Source: CAVVJA01 sp963809815 (lineage in GTDB: Bacteria > Actinomycetota > Actinomycetes > Mycobacteriales > Jatrophihabitantaceae). From it: a DNA stretch of 64,000 nucleotides. Shown piece by piece: positions 26,718 to 35,069 of this stretch (position 1 is the first letter of the stretch; the number at the start of each line of letters is the position of its first letter). The DNA lies in the NCBI GenBank assembly GCA_963809815.1, contig CAWELM010000007.1, positions 1 through 64,000 of the forward strand, given 5' to 3'. A program made the translations under genes and the position numbers. The notes beneath the pieces are model-generated. The model did no database searches, was not told the DNA's origin, and saw only the letters and a program-made list of their open reading frames with translations.

Positions 26718-27116
26718 TCACCTGTTATCGCGCCGTAGTGGGTGTTCGGTCGGGACTTCAACGAGCACGATACGTACCCCATCCGGATCAGCGATCCACA
26801 TCTCTAGCAAACCCCATGGTTCCTGCTCGGGTTCACGCACGATCTCAACACCGGCTGCTTTGAGGCGCTGGTGTTCGGCCGCGAGGTCCCGGACCTGAAT
26901 CCAGAGGGCGAGGTTGCGAGCGGCCGTCCCGTCGCCGACACCGGAGAGTTCTAGGTGACCTGTGCCGAGGAAGAAAACGAGCTCCGGATCGTCGGCATCG
27001 CCGAACTCGCGGTAGACGGCAAGACCGAGAGTGTCCCGGTAAAAACGTCGGCTGCGATCTCGGTCGGCTGGTCGCAGCAAGATACGACTACTGAGGACGT
27101 CCACGCGCTCGATCAT
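26718..27116 (-). CDS. VOC/glyoxalase-superfamily protein
   Basis: A 132-residue protein of two beta-alpha-beta-beta-beta modules. RILLRPADRDRSRRFYRDTLGL opens the first, ELVFFLGTGHLELSG ends it, ALWIQVRDLAAEHQRLKAAG opens the second and EPWGLLEMWIADPDGVRIVLVEVP closes it with the metal-ligand Glu in the usual place. Substrate unknown: isomerase, lyase, dioxygenase or resistance protein are all possible in this superfamily. It diverges from nadE. Confidence 0.85.
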   Translation of the reverse strand: MIERVDVLSSRILLRPADRDRSRRFYRDTLGLAVYREFGDADDPELVFFLGTGHLELSGVGDGTAARNLALWIQVRDLAAEHQRLKAAGVEIVREPEQEPWGLLEMWIADPDGVRIVLVEVPTEHPLRRDNR

Positions 27117-27235
27117 GCCGCCCGCCGAGTGTGGCTTGCCGGCCGCATCGCCGCACGGCGCAGGCTCTGCCGGGTGCCCCGCTTGAGCGTGACTCCGGGT
27201 CGCGAACCGAGGGCAGTCTCGTTCGATCTCGCCCC

Positions 27236-27241
27236 TACAGT
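27236..27241 (+). promoter_or_regulatory. -10 element (TACAGT) for leaderless nadE mRNA
   Basis: TACAGT ends seven bases before the nadE ATG with a six-base gap, and there is no ribosome site. This is the same TANNNT-N6-start layout as at 6163-6168. Confidence 0.5.
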
Positions 27242-27247
27242 ACGTTG

Positions 27248-28090
27248 ATGGCGAACCTACGGGAGCGGATCCTCGCCGAACTTGGCGTCAAGGCGACCAT
27301 CGAGCCCAAAGTCGAAATCCGGCAACGAGTCGACTTCCTCAAGGACTACCTGCGGTCGACCCCGGCCAAAGGCTACGTGCTCGGGATCAGTGGCGGCCAG
27401 GACAGCACCCTGACCGGCAGGTTGTGCCAGCTCGCCAGCGAGGAGTTGCGCGCGGAGGGGCATGAGGCCACGCTCGTCGGGGTACGGCTGCCCTACGGCG
27501 TGCAGGCCGACGAACACGACGCGCAGATCGCGCTGGGGTTCATCCAGCCCGACCGGTCGATCGCGGTGAACGTCAAGCCAAGTGCCGACGCCGTCGTCGC
27601 CGAGGCGACGCTCGGCTTGCAGGAGCTGCTCGGCGATGAGCCGAAGCTACGGGACTTCGTGCGCGGCAACATCAAGGCACGCGAGCGCATGGTGATCCAG
27701 TACTCGCTCGCCGGGCAGCTAAACCTGCTCGTCGTGGGCACGGACCACGCGGCCGAGGCGGTGACCGGCTTCTTCACCAAGTACGGCGACGGCGGTGTCG
27801 ACATCACCCCACTGACGGGCCTGACCAAGCGCCAAGGCGCCGCCCTGCTCCGGGAGTTGGGCGCACCATCGAGTGTTTGGGAAAAGGTGCCGACCGCCGA
27901 CCTCGAGGACGACCGGCCCGCACTGCCCGACGAAGTCGCACTCGGCCTGACGTACACGCAGATCGACGATTATCTTGAAGGTACCGACGTCACGCCGGAC
28001 CTAGCGGCAAAGGTAGAGTCGGTCTATAACGCGACCCGGCACAAGCGGGCCGTTCCGGTCACCCCACTCGACAACTGGTGGCGGCGTTGA
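27248..28090 (+). CDS. nadE: Ammonia-dependent NAD+ synthetase
   Basis: A 280-residue enzyme that amidates deamido-NAD with ammonia and ATP. Motifs: the P-loop YVLGISGGQDSTLTGRLC (~43-60), VRLPYGVQADEHDAQIAL, NIKARERMVIQYSLAGQLNLLVVGTDHAAEAVTGFFTKYGDGG-type region (split ~142-184, the NaAD and ATP site), and PLTGLTKRQGA. It is the short class without the nitrilase (glutaminase) domain. The start at 27248 is favoured over an upstream frame by the leaderless promoter and by matching family length. Confidence 0.95.
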   Translation: MANLRERILAELGVKATIEPKVEIRQRVDFLKDYLRSTPAKGYVLGISGGQDSTLTGRLCQLASEELRAEGHEATLVGVRLPYGVQADEHDAQIALGFIQPDRSIAVNVKPSADAVVAEATLGLQELLGDEPKLRDFVRGNIKARERMVIQYSLAGQLNLLVVGTDHAAEAVTGFFTKYGDGGVDITPLTGLTKRQGAALLRELGAPSSVWEKVPTADLEDDRPALPDEVALGLTYTQIDDYLEGTDVTPDLAAKVESVYNATRHKRAVPVTPLDNWWRR

Positions 28091-28097
28091 TTCCACT

Positions 28098-28121
28098 GTA
28101 ATCGCTGGAGTCTCCGATTAC
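28098..28121 (+). terminator. Possible hairpin terminator after nadE
   Basis: GTAATCG (28098-28104) pairs perfectly with CGATTAC (28115-28121) around a 10-base loop, eight bases after the nadE stop. The stem is A/T-rich, and a T-rich run only comes later, so termination is uncertain. Confidence 0.3.
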
Positions 28122-28170
28122 TGTCGATTCTTTCCGTTACTATCCATTCCTTTTACTATCGATTCTTTTC
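28118..28170. repeat. Three degenerate copies of a TTACT(A/G)TC(G/C)ATTC unit
   Basis: Copies begin at 28118, 28137 and 28153 (steps 19 and 16); each reads TTACT, R, TCSATTC followed by T and C. The block is pyrimidine-rich and stands out against ~67% GC surroundings. Confidence 0.5.
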
Positions 28171-28444
28171 AACACGCAAGAAACGTCATGGCTCAGAATT
28201 CCGGCTGGCCACCGCTGCCTGCGGTCGGCGGGACAGCTAAGCCTCCGCGCCCGTAAGAAACCACCCGGCACAAGGTACGCCGCCGGCCCGTTTGGGCATC
28301 CCCTACGTCCGCGTGACTGCGCCGTTCGACGTTGCGATCCGAACGCCGCTGTTTCGGGCGCGGCGGGCGGCGCGTCGGAAGGAACCAATGGTTCGGGGTC
28401 TACCCGATGCCTGCTCCGCTATACGGCGCTTGGAGACTGACCCA

Positions 28445-29140
28445 ATGACGATCACTTTGATCACCGGAGCCAACAAAGGCCTCGGCTACGAGACAGCCAG
28501 ACGCCTCATCGATCTCGGTCATACGGTGCTCGTCGGCGCGCGCGATTCTCGGCGCGGAACGCAGGCCGCGCACGAACTCGGTGGTGTCTACCTCGACATC
28601 GATCCGACCGACGAGAACAGTGTGCGCGCCGCCGTCGCGCGCGTCCGCGATGACTACGGCCATCTCGACGTATTGATCAACAACGCGGGCACTGCGGCAC
28701 CGCGGCTGAGCGCTGAGGATCTGACGGCGGACGCAGCAATGGAGGGATTTGCCATCAACGTGTTCGGCCCGATCAGGGTGACGCATGCGTTCCTTCCGCT
28801 GCTGCGGGCGGCTGAACATCCGCGCATCGTCAACGTCTCCAGCGGGGTCGGGTCCTTCCACCGCATCCTGCAACCCGGCACGGTCGAGAACGCGGTGACC
28901 CTGCCTGTCTACCCGGCCACCAAAGCGGCCCTGACCATGTTGACGGTTCAATACGCCCGATCCCTAGACGGAATCCTCGTCAACGCGGCCGACCCCGGCT
29001 ACACCGGCACCGATTTCAACGACCACCGCGGCACGCAGACCGTCGCCGAAGGCACGGACGCAATCGTCTACTTGGCAACCCTGCCCGCAGACGGGCCGAC
29101 CGGCACCTTCCAGGACCGCCAGGGCACCGTTCCCTGGTAG
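28445..29140 (+). CDS. Short-chain dehydrogenase/reductase
   Basis: A 231-residue SDR. The cofactor loop is TGANKGLG (~7-14), the NNAG motif is at ~79-82 (VLINNAGTAAP), the catalytic Ser is in IVNVSSGVGSF and YPATKAA supplies the YxxxK pair. Arg in VGARDSRRG suggests NADPH preference. The ATG at 28445 follows directly on a non-coding stretch; a frame starting at 28292 is in phase but adds unlikely residues. Substrate unknown. Confidence 0.9.
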   Translation: MTITLITGANKGLGYETARRLIDLGHTVLVGARDSRRGTQAAHELGGVYLDIDPTDENSVRAAVARVRDDYGHLDVLINNAGTAAPRLSAEDLTADAAMEGFAINVFGPIRVTHAFLPLLRAAEHPRIVNVSSGVGSFHRILQPGTVENAVTLPVYPATKAALTMLTVQYARSLDGILVNAADPGYTGTDFNDHRGTQTVAEGTDAIVYLATLPADGPTGTFQDRQGTVPW

Positions 29141-29381
29141 AAGTTGAGCAGACGGTTTCTCGCCCGTAACAGGAGCCCGCAGCCGCCGCGCGCCGGGGCT
29201 CCGCGGTCGCGCCCCTCGCTCTCCACGCCCGCCCGTCTCGTGGCTGCCCTTAGCCGGGCGGCAAATGCCAGGACTGGGACGCCTGTCTGAGTTGATGGAC
29301 CAAATCATCCGACCCTGGACCGCGCAAAAAGATGACACGCACGCTGTTGACGGGTGCAGACTGGTATCGAGCGAGCCGCGA

Positions 29382-30101
29382 ATGGATGTGGTTGCCATGT
29401 TGAGCAAGCGTGCGGATTCGACCGATTACCTCCCACTGCTGTCTCGAGGCAAGCACCGCCGACCACGTCATGGCGCATGCTTCATGGAGTTCGCGTCATA
29501 CCTTGCCGGTGAACGGTGGAGCGACCATCCGGCCTGCACGCATCCGCTCCTCAGCCTTCTCGCCCGAAAGGTGAACGATCACATCTCCGACGACGCACGG
29601 CAGGGGTTGGTCGGTCTCGTTCCCGATGTTATTGGCCTGACCGGCGCTGATCTGCGCATCGACGCCCGGATCGCGCTGCGCGCGGCGAGAACCGCGTTGC
29701 CGGTAGTAGCCGCAGGGCGGCAACGGGTCATGGCCGTGGGGGTATTGACGAGCGAGCGCGTGTTAGCCGACCTGGACGGATGCGCCGACGCGCCGATGAG
29801 CGAGCAGAGCCGTGACGCCTTGGCCCGAAGTCCGGCTGCCGCTGCATGGGCGCACAGCTACACCCGTGACATCGCGATCTCACGCCGAACCTTCCGTGGC
29901 CAGGCCGCCCCCGCGATCGTCGGATCTGCCGTGCAGGGCATTGCGCAGAACTGTCCGGACCCGGATCCCGTGTTGCACGACCTGCTGGTCGGCGCAATCG
30001 AAGACTGCCGGGCGTGCAACGCGCTCGGCGAGTCGCGCTCGGCCGCCGGTCCGCGCGCCGAGGAACTAGGTCCAGCGACTCGCGCCCGCGCTCGCAGCTG
30101 A
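29382..30101 (+). CDS. Conserved hypothetical protein
   Basis: A 239-residue soluble helical protein. The segment CFMEFASYLAGERWSDHPAC followed by LLSLLARKVNDHISDDARQGL and LTGADLRIDARIALRAARTALP reads as a strongly conserved actinobacterial type, but I cannot name its family or role. Two nearby ATGs (29382, 29397) could start it; longer upstream frames begin in non-coding sequence. The Arg-rich tail may be poorly conserved. Confidence 0.68.
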   Translation: MDVVAMLSKRADSTDYLPLLSRGKHRRPRHGACFMEFASYLAGERWSDHPACTHPLLSLLARKVNDHISDDARQGLVGLVPDVIGLTGADLRIDARIALRAARTALPVVAAGRQRVMAVGVLTSERVLADLDGCADAPMSEQSRDALARSPAAAAWAHSYTRDIAISRRTFRGQAAPAIVGSAVQGIAQNCPDPDPVLHDLLVGAIEDCRACNALGESRSAAGPRAEELGPATRARARS

Positions 30102-30534
30102 CGCCCCCAGGCGACCAATAATCGGTCTACTACACAACGGGATTCCGACGTCGGCACGACATTGACCCGGGACGAGAAAGCGAACCGGGCGCACGAGCCG
30201 CCCATATGAGAAATATCAGTGTCGCCGCGCGAACGTCAGATCATCACTTGCGCCGGAGATCCGCTATCACCCGCACTTCTCGAGTCAGGACTCGGAGTCA
30301 ACGGCGCGCCGTCGGGTCGAGTTGCTCATGCACCCACCGCGATCTCGGCGGTCTGCGGGCCGCAATCGATGCCGAGCCCGGCCGATGTGCGCCACCGATG
30401 AGCTGCGACGGGTTTCCCCGGCGGGGATCTGCCTGCGCTGGACGACTCGTCAGACGCGAGACACAGATCGTGATCGGGCGACCTACACCAACACGTCTGG
30501 CCGCAGTGCGGCGCCGACCGCGACCGCGCTGGCC
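30102..30534. other. Intergenic region, no gene seen
   Basis: 433 bp with only short, overlapping frames on both strands; no ribosome sites or recognisable motifs. Confidence 0.45.
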
Positions 30535-31386
30535 TCAGCCCGCTCCGACGCGCCGATACCCGCCACTGACCCAGTCGACGATCAGGCGGCCGTATTCCTC
30601 GGCTGCTTGCTCCCACGCGAAGTGACCGGCGTCGAGGGGATGGGTCTCGCTGTTAGGGAGGAGGTCATCGAGGTACTGGTTGTTCGACCACGGCACGAGG
30701 TCATCGTCGCGCCCGGCGAGGATTTGCGTTGGCGTGATGATCGTCGGCAGTAGGTCACGCAACATCGGGTTCTGCTCAGGGTAGTGCCGCACGAACCGGG
30801 CCGACTCCGCGAAGCGCCCGAGGTCGTAGGCGCTGACATAGTCCTCGTGGACGTCGGGCTCACGGTCGCGTGCGGCAGCCGGCTCGACCGCGTAGCCGAT
30901 GTTGGTTCTGGCGTCCAGTCCGCGCACGACATCCAGACTCGGCGCCTCGATGACATCCTTCAGCGCACCGGCCGCGTCGATCGGGAAGCGGACTGCGCCT
31001 CCGCCGATGGTCAAGCTCGTGACGCGCTCTGGCGACTTCGCGGCAAGGAAGAGCGCCGCGGCCGTGCCGACGTCCGGGCCGACGATATGCGGAGCTCCGA
31101 GGCCCCACTCGTCGATCAGGCGGCCCAGGAACGCTCCGGAAGCGTCCGGAGCGATCAGGTCCGGGCGACCATCGGAGTGGCCGAATCCGGGCAGGTCGAT
31201 GGCGACAACCCGCCCGACCGCCGAGACACGGTCCCAGATGCGACGGAAGGCCCAGAGGCTTTCGGGCCACGGCGCCAGCAGCAGAACGGTGGTGTCGGAG
31301 TCTGCCCTGTTATCGGCGAACCTGACTCGCACCCCGTCGCAGACTCGAAAGTACGTACTGATCGGCGAAACCGCGCCGGCGCTCAT
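30535..31386 (-). CDS. Alpha/beta hydrolase (haloalkane dehalogenase/epoxide hydrolase-like)
   Basis: A 283-residue alpha/beta hydrolase with AAGGAGGAG upstream of the ATG. The core shows LLLAPWPESLWAFRRIWDRV (oxyanion side), VVAIDLPGFGHSDG, the nucleophile elbow IVGPDVGTA with Asp instead of Ser (as in dehalogenases and epoxide hydrolases), the late acid in ILAGRDDDLVPW and His in LDAGHFAWEQ. It is transcribed away from a TetR gene; two matching 22-bp operator-like sites lie between them, so it is very likely TetR-controlled. Substrate unknown. Confidence 0.88.
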   Translation of the reverse strand: MSAGAVSPISTYFRVCDGVRVRFADNRADSDTTVLLLAPWPESLWAFRRIWDRVSAVGRVVAIDLPGFGHSDGRPDLIAPDASGAFLGRLIDEWGLGAPHIVGPDVGTAAALFLAAKSPERVTSLTIGGGAVRFPIDAAGALKDVIEAPSLDVVRGLDARTNIGYAVEPAAARDREPDVHEDYVSAYDLGRFAESARFVRHYPEQNPMLRDLLPTIITPTQILAGRDDDLVPWSNNQYLDDLLPNSETHPLDAGHFAWEQAAEEYGRLIVDWVSGGYRRVGAG

Positions 31387-31453
31387 CTGACCGTCTCCTC
31401 CTTCAGTCCCTCATAACCGAGTGAGTATTGCTGGAACATTGCCGTCCCTTCGT

Positions 31454-31475
31454 AAGTACAGTGATCGATTTACTT
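31454..31475. promoter_or_regulatory. TetR operator O1, AAGTA-N12-TACTT
   Basis: A 22-bp imperfect palindrome in the divergent region, with the same length and arms as O2. It lies 68 bp from the hydrolase start, where it could cover that promoter. Confidence 0.6.
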
Positions 31476-31503
31476 GGCTGGACCCTAGCAGGCGGCGCAC
31501 ACG

Positions 31504-31525
31504 AAGTAAAGCGTTCGCTATACTT
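31504..31525. promoter_or_regulatory. TetR operator O2, AAGTAaAGCG-TT-CGCTaTACTT
   Basis: A near-perfect 22-bp palindrome (nine of ten half-site positions match). It includes a TATACT -10 hexamer (31519-31524) that ends just before the TetR GTG start, so binding would shut off the regulator itself. Centre-to-centre distance to O1 is 50 bp. Confidence 0.65.
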
Positions 31526-31531
31526 GATGTT

Positions 31532-32161
31532 GTGAACAGGGATACCGCGTCGGTCGGTGGTCGCGGCGCACGCGAACGGATCTTGCGGGCCGCGGATCGG
31601 CTGTTCTATCAGCAAGGGATTCACGCGACCGGAGTCGCGGCGCTCGCAGAGGAAGCCCACGTATCGACCCGCACCTTGTACCAGCACTTCGCAACCAAGA
31701 ACGCGCTCGTCGAGGCCTACCTTCGCCGCCGCGAAGGGGAAGCCTCCATCCCGTCCGAGATGGAGCTCGAACGGGACGACCTCCCCGCGGCCGAGCGACT
31801 TCTAGCCATCTTCAAACCACTCGAGGCGCACGGCATCGTCCTCCGCGGCTGCCCCTTCCACAACGCCGCGGTCGAAGCAGCCGGAGCTCTAGCCGGAGTT
31901 GCCGGAGTGGTCGAGGACCACAAGACGGCATTCCGAACCCGGATCATCGCCACCGCGCGGGAGGCCGGAGCCGCCGACCCGCAAAGCCTCGGCCGACAGC
32001 TCGCCGTCCTCTATGAAGGAGCGAACGCGCTCGCCGCCTCCTGCAACGACAACACCGTGTTCGCCGACGCCCGCCACGCCGCCCAAGCACTCATCGACGC
32101 CGCGGTAGGCCGCACCCCCATCTCCCCAGCCCGACAGAGCAGGCGGAAACGGACCACGTAA
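31532..32161 (+). CDS. TetR-family transcriptional regulator
   Basis: A 209-residue repressor. I chose the GTG at 31532: it fits the TATACT -10 seven bases upstream (leaderless) and puts the DNA-binding domain at the N-terminus. Helix-turn-helix: ILRAADRLFYQQGIHATGVA, ALAEEAHVSTRTLYQHFATK (~38-57). The C-terminal ligand domain includes a CPFHNAAVE segment typical of the AcrR/LmrA-like group. Divergent from the hydrolase, with two operators between. The effector is probably the hydrolase substrate or product. Confidence 0.9.
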   Translation: MNRDTASVGGRGARERILRAADRLFYQQGIHATGVAALAEEAHVSTRTLYQHFATKNALVEAYLRRREGEASIPSEMELERDDLPAAERLLAIFKPLEAHGIVLRGCPFHNAAVEAAGALAGVAGVVEDHKTAFRTRIIATAREAGAADPQSLGRQLAVLYEGANALAASCNDNTVFADARHAAQALIDAAVGRTPISPARQSRRKRTT

Positions 32162-32270
32162 CTCACCTGGCAGCCCACTGGGCGGCGCGAGCCCTCAGCA
32201 CACCAAGGACAAAAGAGGGCGGCGGCTTCGTGCCGCCGCCGGAGGGCCGGACGGGCGGGCTCGAGGCGGA

Positions 32271-32386
32271 GTGCACCGCCTGGTCGCGCTCGGCGCCCGC
32301 CGGGTGCGGCGGTTGGCGGCCGACACCATCGACGGCGTTTCCATCGTGATGCAGGACCCGAGGGCTACGAATTCTGCCTTGACTGA
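32271..32386 (+). pseudogene. VOC/glyoxalase-like gene remnant with frameshifts
   Basis: The translation HRLVALGARRVRRLAADTID then GVSIVMQDP is the C-terminal module of a glyoxalase-6-type protein. The expected ending EGYEFCLD-stop appears at once in the next frame (GAG at 32360 to TGA at 32386), which points to a one-base loss. Just upstream, LEAE lies in another frame, a second shift. The N-terminal module is missing. It lies directly after the TetR gene on the same strand. Confidence 0.6.
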
Positions 32387-32517
32387 GTGGGGCGCGGGTC
32401 AGCTGACCGCACTCAACCGATCCGTGCCGGCCGGCGGCGGGTTGGCCACATGGCAGATAGACGACCAAGAGAGCCGAGATCGGCTGCTCTGACCTCGTAT
32501 GGTCAACGAAGTAGGTG

Positions 32518-32533
32518 TTGTAAGCGTTTACAA
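32518..32533. promoter_or_regulatory. LacI-family operator-like site TTGTAAGCGTTTACAA
   Basis: Six-base perfect arms TTGTAA/TTACAA flank a central NCGN, the classic layout of LacI-family sites. No LacI gene or sugar gene is adjacent; it sits in decayed DNA. Confidence 0.5.
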
Positions 32534-32873
32534 GAACCGCGTCTAGGAGCACAATCTCCCGTGGCGCGGCCGGTGGGCTTAATCCCAGCAGTTCACCGGC
32601 CGGCCTCACCGTTCGCTTCAAGGCTGGACGTGACCTCGAGTGCGAGCACCAGCCGTTCGCTGACGGCGTGACGCAGCTGATCTGCGGCCATATGGGGCGC
32701 CGGTGCTGGCCAACACGTGGTCGGATCGCCGTCGGCAATCGGTCGAAGAACCGCTTGAGCCCCGCCGCGTCGGTGGCGTGGAAGGCGGAGCACTCTCACC
32801 ACCGCGCTTGTCTCGCGGATAAGCCGGCAAGTGGGACTCACACCAACCGCGCCGGCATGACCTAACCCAGGCC

Positions 32874-32904
32874 GGCTCCGGTTCTCAACCGGAGAGCCGT
32901 TTTG
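32874..32904 (+). terminator. Rho-independent terminator-like hairpin
   Basis: CGGCTCCGGTT (32874-32884) pairs with AACCGGAGAGCCG (32888-32900) with a two-base bulge and a three-base loop, followed by TTTT. It is a strong plus-strand hairpin with no intact gene upstream. Confidence 0.5.
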
Positions 32905-33386
32905 TAGGTTGTGTGACGACATCGTGACCGACGGGTGCGTAACTATGTCGCACAAGCGGAGCGGCCTGTGTGGGCAGATCGTGGCTGGCGGGCTCGCCGA
33001 CGCCGTGCCGATGTCGTTGCTCCCGCAGAAGCGCATCGTGCTCGGCGGCCATGGTGGATCGGAGAAGATGCGTGACCGGTCGCGCCGAGAGTTAGACGGT
33101 TATGCAGGGGCGGACGCCGACTCGGCGTTTGCCGCCGCGATCGTCGGCCTGCACCGACACTCCGCCCTCTGCCGCGTGGTCCACGGCCTCGTCGGCGACG
33201 CCGACTATCTCAGCTGCCTGGACGATGATGAGGCAGCCGGGCTGTGCTCGGCGAAGCCCGTGACATTGCCGGGGCGCCTGTACTGCCAGCCGCTGCCGGA
33301 TCGCGCTGCTGACCTCATCCCCGCACAACCGCGGATCCTCGGTTCGATGATGACCGCACCGATGGGGCAGGAATCCGCACCTGCAT

Positions 33387-35069
33387 GTGATGGGTGAGAT
33401 GTCGTCCCGGGCGTATCGAGATGTCCTGGCTCTCCCGGGGGCCCGGGCGCTGATTGGGGCCAGCGCCGCATCGCAGATCGGTAATTGGGTATACAACGCC
33501 GCGCTGCTCGGATACGTGTACAGCGCAACCCACTCGGCGGTTTGGGTTGGCGCGGCGACGATCTGCCGGGGTCTCCCGTACGTGCTGTTTGGCCCGCTCG
33601 GCGGGGTCGTGGCCGACCGCTATCCACGGCGCACCGTGTTGCTGGCCGGGGACGCCCTCCGGACGCTGCTCATGGCCGCCATCGCCGCGACGGTCGCCGG
33701 CGCCGGGCCGGTGGCGCTGGTCATCGCGCTCACCGCCCTGGCCTCGACCGCCGGTTGCGCGGAGAAGGCGGCGACGATGGCGCTCCTCCCGCGCCTGGTG
33801 GGTGAGGTGCGGCTCGGTGCGGCAAACGCGCTCCTGCACACTGTCCAGGCTCTCGGAGTCGTGATCGGCCCGGCGATTGGAGCGATCCTGCTCGCGGTGG
33901 CCCCGTCCTGGGTCGCGTTTGCCGCGAATGGCGCGACCTTCGCGGCGTCGGCCTTGCTGATATCGGCAATCCGGCCCGACCGTGCTCCGGCCGGTCGGCA
34001 TACATCCGGAGTTGGCCAGCTGGCTGCGGGGATGCGGACGGTGCGCACAACTGCTTTCGCGCTGTGGCTGATCGTGGCTATGGCGATGGCCGAATTCACT
34101 TACGGAGCGCAGACCGTGCAGCTCGTGGTGTACGCCCGGCAGTCGCTCGGGCTGGGAAGTGGCGGCTATGGTGTCCTGCTGACCGCCGCAGGCGTCGGCG
34201 GATTGGTGAGTGCGGTGGTCAACGGCCGTTTGGCCACAGGCAAGCAAGTGTCCCTGATCGTGATCGTCGCTGGTTCGCTGGCGTGCGCCGCCCAGCTCGC
34301 CTACGCCAGCGTCCAGGCGCTGACGATCGCACTGGTAGTAACCGTCATCGGAAGTGCCGGCCTCGTCTCCTGCCAGGTGGTCGGCGAGACCGCGCTGGCG
34401 CGGATCGTCCCCCGCGACGCGCTCGGGCGGGTGATCGGGATCTTCAGCGCTGGGTCGAGGATCGCGATCATCAGTGGCGCGGTGCTGGCGTCGGTTCTCG
34501 TGGCGTCCAGCTCGTTGCGTGCCAGCCTGTTGACCCTCGGCGCCGCTGCTACGTTGATCACCCTCCTGTGTGGTCTTGGCCTGCGCGGACTCGATGCGCT
34601 GAATGCGCAACGTGCCGAGGCGCTCGCGTTGAGGGTGCATGTTCTCAGGGGCCTTCCGGTCACGGTGGGCGTTCCCCAGATCGTCCTGGAGCAGCTCGCC
34701 TCGGCCGCGCAATTCCGGCCGCTGCCACCAGGCATCGACGTCGTCATCCAGGGCGCTCCGGCGCATGCCTTCTACGCCGTCGTCGAAGGCCGCGTAGTGG
34801 TGCACCGAGACGGCAAGGCCGTCGTACGTCTGGGTCCTGGTGACAGCTTCGGTGAGCGCGGCCTGCTGGACCGGGCCCCCAGAAACGCCACCGTCACGAC
34901 GGAGATGGACACGACGTTGCTTCGCATTGAAGGCAGCGCGCTGCTCGACGCCCTCGAGGCGGCGCCGAGCCTCCGTCCAGCGTTGGATCTCAGCAGTACC
35001 GCGCCCGGAGTGCGAGGCGCCGAAAGCGAGACTGCAGTGGTGGACGATCCGCGCTGGGCACAGACATGA
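33387..35069 (+). CDS. MFS transporter fused to a cyclic-nucleotide-binding domain
   Basis: A 560-residue protein. Residues ~15-410 form ~12 membrane helices of a major facilitator (GGVVADRYPRRTVLLAGDALR is the family's loop 2-3 motif; the second half repeats it more weakly). Residues ~425-540 are a cNMP-binding domain: LASAAQFRPLPPGIDVVIQG, AFYAVVEGRVVVHRDGK, and the phosphate cassette GDSFGERGLLDRAPRNATV with the essential Glu and Arg. cNMP binding on the cytoplasmic side may gate export. GTG at 33387 or ATGs at 33390/33399 can start it. It stands alone. Confidence 0.88.
   Translation: MMGEMSSRAYRDVLALPGARALIGASAASQIGNWVYNAALLGYVYSATHSAVWVGAATICRGLPYVLFGPLGGVVADRYPRRTVLLAGDALRTLLMAAIAATVAGAGPVALVIALTALASTAGCAEKAATMALLPRLVGEVRLGAANALLHTVQALGVVIGPAIGAILLAVAPSWVAFAANGATFAASALLISAIRPDRAPAGRHTSGVGQLAAGMRTVRTTAFALWLIVAMAMAEFTYGAQTVQLVVYARQSLGLGSGGYGVLLTAAGVGGLVSAVVNGRLATGKQVSLIVIVAGSLACAAQLAYASVQALTIALVVTVIGSAGLVSCQVVGETALARIVPRDALGRVIGIFSAGSRIAIISGAVLASVLVASSSLRASLLTLGAAATLITLLCGLGLRGLDALNAQRAEALALRVHVLRGLPVTVGVPQIVLEQLASAAQFRPLPPGIDVVIQGAPAHAFYAVVEGRVVVHRDGKAVVRLGPGDSFGERGLLDRAPRNATVTTEMDTTLLRIEGSALLDALEAAPSLRPALDLSSTAPGVRGAESETAVVDDPRWAQT

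Larger units (their letters stand above)
28091..28444. other. Intergenic region with low-GC repeat
   Basis: 354 bp after nadE. The first 80 bases are much richer in A/T than the rest of the window and hold a 7-bp-stem hairpin and a degenerate triple repeat; the remainder shows no gene. Confidence 0.5.
32162..33386. other. 1.2-kb region without an intact gene
   Basis: The stretch holds the debris of a VOC gene (32271-32386), an orphan LacI-type operator (32518-32533) and a hairpin terminator (32874-32904). Frames up to ~190 codons exist on both strands, but none has known motifs or a good ribosome site. Confidence 0.55.

Noticed and set aside
32909..33397. A 162-codon plus-strand frame running into the MFS gene
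   Set aside because: No ribosome site, unusual composition and overlap with a well-supported start.
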